DNA of 58,272 nucleotides from a virus, in the IMG/VR virus record IMGVR_UViG_3300029448_000039, positions 1 to 58,272 of that record. The stretch is one strand, 5' to 3'. The notes below the pieces were generated by a model, which was not told the DNA's origin, made no database searches, and saw nothing but the letters and a program-made list of their open reading frames with translations. How positions within the stretch are numbered: position 1 is the first letter of the stretch; each line of letters begins with the position of its first letter. Made by a program: the position numbers and the translations under genes. This document shows positions 46,755 to 55,400 of the stretch, piece by piece.

Positions 46755-48704
46755 ATGCCAATGGAAGATTTTAGAAAACTTATAAATTCTAACAAAGATA
46801 TGAGAAATATGAACGATGGTGGCATGATGAGACCAATGCAACCTATGGCTGAAGCATTAGCAGAGAAAGGTCGCTTTGGTGATACTATGCTTGTTCATAT
46901 GAATCCAGCAGAAGTGCAAGGATTAGCATCGCTAGTTCCTAATGGGCAATTAACTATAAATCCAGATACAGGTCAACCTGAAGCATTTTTACCATTATTA
47001 TTAGGTTTATTAGGTTCTGGTTTAGGTGCAGCAGGAGTGGGTAATGCATTACTTTTAGGTTCATTAGGCTCAGGTATAGGAACTGCTATTGAATCAGGAA
47101 GCCTTAAAAAAGGCATACAAGCAGGATTGTTGAGTGGTTTAATGGGTGGTCTAGCTGGAAAAATGTTTACAGGTGCTAAAGCTGCAACAGATGTTGCAAC
47201 ACAAGCTGGAACAAAAGCTGTAACAGATGCTGCAACACAAAGTGTTACTGAATCAATAGCAAATCAAGCTCTTAGTTCAGCTACAGCAGGTACTACAGAA
47301 GCTGCAAAACAAGGAATTATGGGTAGCATAGGTCAAGCAGGTCAAGCACTTATGGATCCTTCAAATTTACTTGGTGCACAAGGAACACTTGCTACTGGTT
47401 TAACTCCCGGTTTAGTTGGAGAAGCACAATCGTTTCCAGAGTATGACTTTAGCCAAGTAAACGAACAAAACAAAGAAGATCCTTACCGAAGAGCAGTATT
47501 AAGAGATAGAGGATTTACACCTGCTCCTGAAGGTTATCGTCCGGGTATTGATCCAGAGCATAACTATTTTCAGAATCCATTTGCATTTGATTTATTAACA
47601 CCAGAACAATCAGAAATGTATCCTTACCCTATGGATCCAATTAGAACAATGGCAGGAGGAGGCTCATTAAAAGAAATTCCTGAAGGTAATAAAGGATTAG
47701 CAAAATTACCAACAGATGTTAGAAATGAAATAGGCTTTATGGCAGATGGTGGTTTAGTTGATGATGAGAAAAAGCCTAAAGGTTATTTTATGGGTGGTCA
47801 GTTTAGTTCTACACCTTTTGGAATAAGAGGCATGACAAACGCACCGATGAATTCATATTCATTTTCACAACCTTCTTATCAACCAATGAATCCTTTTAAT
47901 CAACCACAATATATGTATGGTGGATTAAATCAAAGACCTATGGGAGCTTCAAGAGGCGGTAAAAATAGAATGCAAATGCAACCTGTTCCACCTCCTCCTA
48001 GACCTAGTAGACCATCTAAAGGTGCTAGTAATTTTAATTTCACACCTACACACTTACTACCACAACCTGCTCCAGAAGGAACAATGTATGATCGTGGTGA
48101 TCCATTTGAAAGAGATATGTATGAAACAGCACCTGATCAATTCCAACGTGAGGTGTATACTCCTCCAGAAGATATATCAGCAAATCCAGATTTAGCTATA
48201 CCAACTAGAAATTTATTTGAACCTGCTTCTGCTCAACAAAATGTTGTAGATAATCCTTTTGAAAGAGTTCCTTTAACAAGAGGTACACCACAAGAAAACT
48301 TTGCTAATTTTTTTAAAAGAGCTTCTTTAGGACAGCTTAGACAAGCACCTAATCCTAGTCCATTTTCTTCAGGATTTGGTGGTATGAGAAGAAGAATAGG
48401 AAGAAGAAGAGCAGAGGGAGGTCGTTTAAACATGCCATTTGAAGGTTTACTTCAAGGAGAGGGTGGTGGTATGGATGATATAATACCAGCAGTTATTGAT
48501 GGCAAAGAGCCAATTTTGGTATCTAGAAATGAATATGTAGTTCCTGCTGATGTAGTTTCTTCTTTAGGAGATGGTAGCACTAATGAAGGTGCTGACATGT
48601 TAGATTCATTAGTAGCTAATACTAGAATAGAAAAAAATGGCAGTCCAATACAGCCTAAGCCTTTACAAAGTAGTATGCTAGATCTTATGGATAGGAGAGT
48701 TTAG
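46755..48704 (+). CDS. Internal virion/ejection protein candidate
   Basis: A 649-residue protein from the ATG at 46755 (a GTG at 46743 is possible). It has a Gly/Ala-rich hydrophobic region (about 70-130), a long Pro/Gln/Met-rich low-complexity region, and a conserved C-terminal part with IPAVIDGKEPILVSRNEYVV and PADVVSSLGDGS. This C-terminal block recurs in marine podophage virion proteins. RLNMP appears at both the start and the C-terminal region. A GTTTAAAC lies upstream of the start and another inside. Confidence 0.65.
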   Translation: MPMEDFRKLINSNKDMRNMNDGGMMRPMQPMAEALAEKGRFGDTMLVHMNPAEVQGLASLVPNGQLTINPDTGQPEAFLPLLLGLLGSGLGAAGVGNALLLGSLGSGIGTAIESGSLKKGIQAGLLSGLMGGLAGKMFTGAKAATDVATQAGTKAVTDAATQSVTESIANQALSSATAGTTEAAKQGIMGSIGQAGQALMDPSNLLGAQGTLATGLTPGLVGEAQSFPEYDFSQVNEQNKEDPYRRAVLRDRGFTPAPEGYRPGIDPEHNYFQNPFAFDLLTPEQSEMYPYPMDPIRTMAGGGSLKEIPEGNKGLAKLPTDVRNEIGFMADGGLVDDEKKPKGYFMGGQFSSTPFGIRGMTNAPMNSYSFSQPSYQPMNPFNQPQYMYGGLNQRPMGASRGGKNRMQMQPVPPPPRPSRPSKGASNFNFTPTHLLPQPAPEGTMYDRGDPFERDMYETAPDQFQREVYTPPEDISANPDLAIPTRNLFEPASAQQNVVDNPFERVPLTRGTPQENFANFFKRASLGQLRQAPNPSPFSSGFGGMRRRIGRRRAEGGRLNMPFEGLLQGEGGGMDDIIPAVIDGKEPILVSRNEYVVPADVVSSLGDGSTNEGADMLDSLVANTRIEKNGSPIQPKPLQSSMLDLMDRRV

Positions 48705-49171
48705 TGCTAGTTTCTTCAATGGTTCCAAATAATTTTGTTGGTCCTATATGGTCACAAGTAGAGCCATTGTTAAGTAAATTAATAGATAGAAGTCATGAAA
48801 GATTTCAATCAATAGATATATTACATGATTTATTAATTAACAAACAACAATTATGGATTGTTTGGGATACTGAACAAGACTATAAAATAGTTGCAATGTT
48901 AACGACTGAGGTATTTAGATATCCTCGTAAAAATTATTTAGTTGCTCAAAACTGTGCAGGAACACGCATGAAAGAATGGTTTGATGATATTTACGAGAAC
49001 ATTACAAAATATGCAAAATCAATAAATTGTGATGGTGTTGAAGTAATAGGAAGAAAAGGTTGGATTAGTAATTTTAAAAAGAAAGACTGGAAAGAAGAAT
49101 TTGTTATAATGTCAAAAGAGTTTAAACAAAATAAGGTTAATAAAACAAACCTTAAAGTAGTAAATAATTAA
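48704..49171 (+). CDS. GNAT-like phage protein
   Basis: A 155-residue protein starting with GTG at 48704 (or ATG at 48719). LWIVWDTEQDYKIVAMLTTE, a YPRKNYLVAQNCAG strand, MKEWFDDIYENITKYAKSIN and CDGVEVIGRKGW follow the acetyltransferase-like pattern common in phage internal-protein regions. Catalytic activity is not certain. A GTTTAAAC site is near the 3' end. Confidence 0.65.
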   Translation: MLVSSMVPNNFVGPIWSQVEPLLSKLIDRSHERFQSIDILHDLLINKQQLWIVWDTEQDYKIVAMLTTEVFRYPRKNYLVAQNCAGTRMKEWFDDIYENITKYAKSINCDGVEVIGRKGWISNFKKKDWKEEFVIMSKEFKQNKVNKTNLKVVNN

Positions 49172-49182
49172 GGAGATAAAGC

Positions 49183-50376
49183 ATGGGTGGTCGTAGTAGC
49201 GCACCTCAGGGTACACAACAAGTATCATCTACTGTTACTCAAAACAGATTAGATCCATACGCTAAACCTTATTATATGAATATGATGAGAAGTGCAGAAG
49301 CACTTCTTGGTGAGGGTTATACTCCATATCAAGGTCAAAGAATAGCAGAGTTTACACCTGATCAATTAGGTGCTTATCAAGGTATTAGAGCAGTAGCAGG
49401 TAGACAAATGCCCGGTTTAGGTCAAGCTAGAGATACAGCTATGGGTTTAGCTCAAGGTGTAAATGTACCTCAAGTCACTTCTGCATATCAAGGAAGAGAA
49501 GTAGCACCTACTTATCAAGGAAGAGAGGTATCACCTGTTTATCAAGGCAATCAATTTCAAGAAGAACGCATTTTAGATAGAATGCAGGATTATCAAAATC
49601 CATATACAGAAAATGTATTGGATAGATTGCAACAAAGAGCAATAGATAGATTTGATGAACAACAATCAAGAAGAGGCTTACAACAAGCACAAAGAGGTGC
49701 TTTTGGTGGTAGTAGAGCTGCGTTACAAGATATGCAAGCAGAAAGAGATCTAGAAGATAGATTAGGTGATATAGAAGCACAACAGTTACAAAAAGGATTT
49801 ACACAAGCTTCAGGACTAGCAGCTAGAGATATAGATCAAGCTATGAAAGCAAGACAGCTAGGAGATCTTTCACAAAGGGCTGCTGGACAACAATTTTTAG
49901 CATCACAACAATTATCTGATCAAGCACAAAGAGCAGCTGGTACACAGTTCTTAACATCACAACAACTTTCTGACCAAGCTATGAGAGCAGCTGGTACACA
50001 AGGCTTACAAGCTGATATGGCTAATCAGAGAGGATTTTTTGGAGGATTGGATGCACAAATGAGAGCAGCTGGTATGTTACCGGGAATCGAATCTAGAGAA
50101 CAACAGTTAGATTTAGCTCGTTTAAACGCTTTAAGAGGTATTGGTGTAGATCAACAAACTATGCAACAGTCATTTTTAGATCAAGCTTATCAAGACTTTG
50201 TAAATCAAAGAGATGCACCAAGACAGTCACTTTCATTCTACAACTCACTGTTACAAGGATTGTCGAATGCTCCTGTATCTTCTAATGTTATGCAATTTCA
50301 GCCTAGACCTAATCCATATGCACAAGCATTAAACATGGGATTGGGTGCGTTTAATATGTATCAAGGTATGGGTTAA
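49183..50376 (+). CDS. Internal virion protein candidate
   Basis: A 397-residue Gln/Ala/Arg-rich helical protein. DPYAKPYYMNMMRSAEALLG, three YQGREV-type repeats (about 100-125), QQAQRGAFGGSRAALQDMQA and tandem QQLSDQAxRAAGTQFLxS repeats (about 240-280) are typical of marine podophage ejection or core proteins. It ends one base into the next gene. Membrane-tunnel function is inferred by position. Confidence 0.65.
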   Translation: MGGRSSAPQGTQQVSSTVTQNRLDPYAKPYYMNMMRSAEALLGEGYTPYQGQRIAEFTPDQLGAYQGIRAVAGRQMPGLGQARDTAMGLAQGVNVPQVTSAYQGREVAPTYQGREVSPVYQGNQFQEERILDRMQDYQNPYTENVLDRLQQRAIDRFDEQQSRRGLQQAQRGAFGGSRAALQDMQAERDLEDRLGDIEAQQLQKGFTQASGLAARDIDQAMKARQLGDLSQRAAGQQFLASQQLSDQAQRAAGTQFLTSQQLSDQAMRAAGTQGLQADMANQRGFFGGLDAQMRAAGMLPGIESREQQLDLARLNALRGIGVDQQTMQQSFLDQAYQDFVNQRDAPRQSLSFYNSLLQGLSNAPVSSNVMQFQPRPNPYAQALNMGLGAFNMYQGMG

Positions 50377-52496
50377 TGGCTATTGAAAATCTAATAAAAA
50401 TGGCAGAACAAGTGTCTCGTCTAGGAGATCAGGATTTAGCTATGCTAACTAAAGAAGAAGGCATACAGTCAGTGTTAGCTGCTACCGAGATGAAAGATAG
50501 GGAAAGAGTTCGTAGTGAAGTACCTGTCATGAATATGAATCAACCTACTGTTATAGATAACTTAATAAACAGAACATTAGGTATGAATAGACAAGTCGAT
50601 CCTACAGCAATGCCTATGCCAAGTCCTGATATGATGGGCAATATGCCTATGGAAGCTCCTAATATGCCTCCTATGCAACAAACTATGCCAAATGGTGTAG
50701 ATCCTAGAATGTTGGCACAACAGCCTCCTATGGCTCGTATGGGCGGTTTATTGAGAAGATTTGCTCCCGGTGGTCTTTTTAATGAAGAATATGTAAAAGC
50801 TGTAGGCGAAGATTCAGACATTTCTATGGCAAAATATAATCAAATAATAAGTCCAAGATTCCAAGATAAACAACTTGGTTTGTACGATAGTGATACATCT
50901 CGTCAACTTAGACTAGCAGAAAATGAGCTTACTGATTTTAATATAACAAATTCTATCTTAAATAATCCTGCAAAAGAAACTTTTGAAAATAGACAAGCAT
51001 TAGAAACAAAAATTTCAAGTTTAGATGATAAATTGAAAGATGAAACTAAAGCTGTATCTGAACTACAAAGTTTGAGAGATCAAGGATTTTTTATAAGTAA
51101 TCCACAATATTTTGATCTTAAAAACGAAGCAGGAGGTGATCCTTCTAAATTACTTGAACTAATTAGATTAGCTGAAACTGATAAGAAAATAGATAAAGAT
51201 TCAGAGATTGACGAAAATACACGAGCTAGTACAGATGGTGATGGTGTAAGTGATATTTTACCAAATCAAGTTAATCAAAGTTCAGATGATCAAGGTTCAG
51301 ATGATCAAGGTTCAGATGATCAAGATAATACTCAAACTACAGGAGGTCAAGTAACTATTGATAAAAATCGTTATGGAGATCAAACAAGAGATGTTGACAA
51401 TTCAATAGAAAATGAAATGCGAAATAAGATTGTTGGTGCTCTAGGGGAAAACTTAGGAACTACTTTGTCTGGATATACTAATGATGTTACGAGAAAGTCT
51501 GCTCTAACTAAGTCAATAGAAGAAAAAGATAAAGTAGATATGGAGCTTCTTGGAACATATCAAAAAAATATGGATGCTGCAGAAAAAGCTTTGAATGATA
51601 TAAGTGAAACAGATTTCCCAAGTAGAAAAGAAATAATTGATAGAAACAAACAACAAGTTAAGTTAGGTATTGCATCAGCATTCTTTAATGCTGCCGCTAC
51701 TGGTAAGCCTTCATTTATGGAATCTATGGGACAAGCATTTGGTGATGCTTCTGCTGTTATGGCAAAAGGCACAGCTAAAGAGCAAAAAGATTTAATGCAA
51801 CTTGCAATAGCTGATTACAATAGAGCATCTAAGAAATTTGATATAGCTCAAGGCAGAAGAGATAAATTATCATCAGAAATAAACACTAGATTAACAAATA
51901 GAGCTACGCTAGAACAAAGTAATCGTGATTTTAGATTTGAATTAGAAAAAGAAGAAACTCGCAAACTAGAAAAAATAACTGAGTTAATGGGTAATAATAT
52001 TCAAGAAGCAGAAGCAAGACGACAATTTACCGAAGATATGTCATTTAAAGTAGATGCTCAGTTTGTTAAGAATGTAGAAGAGTTAAGGTCAGATGAATTT
52101 GCAAAAGTAAATATGCCTAAGAAAGAAATAGAAGGTGTAGCTGCTATTCAATTAGGAGACACAGGAGTTAAATATTCTGCTAGAGCACAAAGTGTAATCA
52201 ATGATGGTATTCAAAGATTCCAAAGAGAAATAGATGCAAATATTAAAAAATTAAGTGGTCTTGTAGAAAACGCTTCTTTATCAGAAGAACAAATACTTGA
52301 AAAAGCAAAAGAGGCTTATTCAGATAAATTAAGAGACAATGAAGAGCATGGAAGTCTTGATATATATGAAACTTACTATCCATTAATAGAATCATATGTA
52401 GAGAAAAAAGCAACTGAGCCTCAAAATAGAGAAGCAAATATAGCATTTATGCAAGATAAATACCCGTGGATGTCTCCTAGTATATATGGCGAATAA
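50376..52496 (+). CDS. Internal virion protein candidate, coiled
   Basis: A 706-residue protein. The N terminus is Met/Pro-rich (about 60-125), then helical; a direct SDDQGSDDQGSDDQ repeat lies at about 305-318; a hydrophobic-to-Ala region ASAFFNAAATGKPSFMESMG lies near 440; the rest is long charged coils. It is followed two bases later by the giant polyvalent gene. Likely injected with it; no enzyme motif seen. Confidence 0.65.
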   Translation: MAIENLIKMAEQVSRLGDQDLAMLTKEEGIQSVLAATEMKDRERVRSEVPVMNMNQPTVIDNLINRTLGMNRQVDPTAMPMPSPDMMGNMPMEAPNMPPMQQTMPNGVDPRMLAQQPPMARMGGLLRRFAPGGLFNEEYVKAVGEDSDISMAKYNQIISPRFQDKQLGLYDSDTSRQLRLAENELTDFNITNSILNNPAKETFENRQALETKISSLDDKLKDETKAVSELQSLRDQGFFISNPQYFDLKNEAGGDPSKLLELIRLAETDKKIDKDSEIDENTRASTDGDGVSDILPNQVNQSSDDQGSDDQGSDDQDNTQTTGGQVTIDKNRYGDQTRDVDNSIENEMRNKIVGALGENLGTTLSGYTNDVTRKSALTKSIEEKDKVDMELLGTYQKNMDAAEKALNDISETDFPSRKEIIDRNKQQVKLGIASAFFNAAATGKPSFMESMGQAFGDASAVMAKGTAKEQKDLMQLAIADYNRASKKFDIAQGRRDKLSSEINTRLTNRATLEQSNRDFRFELEKEETRKLEKITELMGNNIQEAEARRQFTEDMSFKVDAQFVKNVEELRSDEFAKVNMPKKEIEGVAAIQLGDTGVKYSARAQSVINDGIQRFQREIDANIKKLSGLVENASLSEEQILEKAKEAYSDKLRDNEEHGSLDIYETYYPLIESYVEKKATEPQNREANIAFMQDKYPWMSPSIYGE

Positions 52497-52498
52497 CA

Positions 52499-55400
52499 AT
52501 GGCTACTTCAGAAGAGGAACTTAGAAAAGCCTTATTAGCAAGAAGATTTTCTAAAGAAACGAAATCTAGTGGCAGAGTAAATCCTTTTATTCAAACTTTA
52601 GAGTCAGCTAAGTTTGGTATAAAACCTCCTGAACCTGTATTACAAGAACCAGTTGAGCCACAACCAAGAGAAGATATTTCTGGATTTTCTTTAAATGAAC
52701 TAATAGAAAGAAGGGCAAAAAGAAATCCTAACTATATTGATGCTTTAGATAATGAATATATAGGGCAAGATGTAGTAATAGAAGAAGAGAAAACACCAGA
52801 CAGTGACAATCCATTTGTAACTGCAATTCGTGGTATTAGTAGAGGTGGTGCACAAACAGCACTAACAGCAGGTCAAGGTATATTAGCTTTAGCTGATGCA
52901 GTAACAGATGCTGTAGGCTTTGAAGAGCTTATAGATAGCGAAGATGGTGAAATGATAAGGCTTCTAAATGAAGCTAGAGAATATGTAGGCTATGAAGAAG
53001 GAGCAGGTGGTAAATTAGCTGAAGCTATTGGCTCTATGTTGATATTTGCAGTACCGGGTATGGCTCAAGCAGGTTTTTCAGCAAGAGCAGCAACTGCTGC
53101 TATGAAAGGTCAGCAGGGTTTACAGATAGCACAGCAAGCAAATAGATATGCAAAAGGTATGCAAGCCTTAAAATTTACTACAGCAGGTGGTGTAGGTGCA
53201 GGTACATCAGATCAAATGATGAAAGCCTACAAAGAAGCAGGCGGTGAATACACAACAGGTCAAAAGAATTTAGCACTAGCAATGGGTGTTGGTATTGGTT
53301 TTACAGAACTATTACCAATAGAAATGATATTGAAAGGTTTACCTAGAGCTTTAGATAGGAATGTTAAAAACTCAATAGTAAAAAGAATAGCAAATGCTGT
53401 TGCTGATGGAGGTATGGAGGGTGTGCAAGAAGTAGGTGCATCATTAGCTCAAGAGTATTCAGCACAGATGATTTACAATCCTGATCAAGAAATAGGCGAA
53501 AGTATGCTATCTGACTTTGGTTATGGTGGTGGTGCAGGTGCTATATTCAGTTTATTCTTGCGTGGCAAAGGTAGAAAGATTGGAAGAACACAAGCAGATC
53601 AACAAGCATTAGCTGATGATTATGAACAAACTCAACCATCTCCAGCATTCACAGATAAAGAGTTACCTGTAGATAAGAAAATTGCAATATATGATACTAA
53701 TGGCAAAGAAATAGAAGGTAAGGTTATTAGTGTTAATCCTGATGATAATACTTCAACGATTGAAATAGAAGATGGTGACATAAAAAGAAAAATAAATGTT
53801 CCATTGAGAGCAGAAATAAATAATGAAGGATACTCTTTATTTTCTGATGAAGAGTTATTTAATCCTAAAAACTCACTAGACATTGCCGACAAAGATGGAA
53901 ATGTTATCAATTACCCTGTTGGTAATCCTGAAAAAACAACAAATGAAATTTTAGAAAAAGAAGAAACTAGACTAAGTAAATTAGCTGCTCAGGTAAAAAT
54001 ATCTGAACAAGATGTATTTAAATTAAAAGTAATAAGAACAGAGCTTGCTAGAAGAGAAGCATTAACAAGCGATACATTGATTGATCCTGAACAAATAGAT
54101 GTTGAAAAAAGTCAACAGGATTCTCTTGAAGAAGAAGCACAAACAGGTAGCTCTAAGTTTATTAGAGATGTAGATGATTTAACTAGACGAACTACTCAAG
54201 AAGCAGAGGCTGAAGCAGAAGCAAGAGCTAGACAAGAAGGTATAGATGTAGAAACAGATCAATTTGTACCTGTTCCTAATAAGTTTAGTAATACTACATT
54301 TGATTTACCTGATCCTGATAGCAGTATTGCATATAATTTAGGCAGAAGAGGTAAAGATCCTAGCGAAGAATCAATAGAAAGAACTGCTATAGATTTAGAT
54401 TTAAGTGTAAATGAACTAAGAACTTTGTCAAAAAGCTATGCTAGTGATGTTCAAGCAGAAATAAAAAAACAGAAAAAAGGTGCACCTAGATATACAGCTA
54501 CATCGTTTAAACAGTATGCCGAACAAAATAAACCTTATGATATTCGTGATAAGCAGATAGCTAGACAAAGAAAAGAATTAAAAATAGCTAATCCAAGATT
54601 TAGACAATTAATTAATCAAGTTACTGATTTAACAGGTGTAAATGTAGAAGATTTAAATTCATTACAAAGAGCAGAGCTTGTAGATTTAATGTCTAAAGAA
54701 AAACAAGCACAAGATGCTATAAAAAATCAAGAACAAGTAAAACTAGAAACTTCTTTAAATGATGATGGTAACTTAGAAATAAAAGTCAAAAGTAGAGCAG
54801 ATACTAAAAAAGCCGAGCCATTAGAAACAATAGTTATTGAATCAAGTGAAGATGGTATAAATAGATTACTTGAAATGGGGCAAAAATATAATCTTTCAGA
54901 AAATGATACTGATAATGTATTACAGTCTGCAACAGCGTTAGATCAAAACATTAAAGCATCTCAATTAACTAATGATTACTTTAGAGCATTAGATTTAGCT
55001 ACTAAGAATAAAACTGTGACTGTAAAAGGTTTACAAAAGAAATTGTATGGTACTGATATTGATAATCTTGAGGATTTTAGAAAGACACAAGAAATACTTT
55101 TAGCTATGCAAGAACAAGGATATGTATCAGAACCTACTGCAAATAAACCTACATCTAAAAGACAAGTATTACAAAAGTTTACTGCTATAGATACAGCAGG
55201 AGAAATATTAGTACAAGATGTAGATCAAGAAGGTAATAGAATTTTAGATATAACTCAAGAACAAGAAGAAGTAGCTAACAAAGTTAAAAATATTATTGAA
55301 GGTGTAGCTCCGGGAAGTCAATTAAAGCTAGCACATGTAATAAGAGATAGAGTTACTGGTAATAAATTATTAGGTGCACAATTTAAAAATATTATTGCAG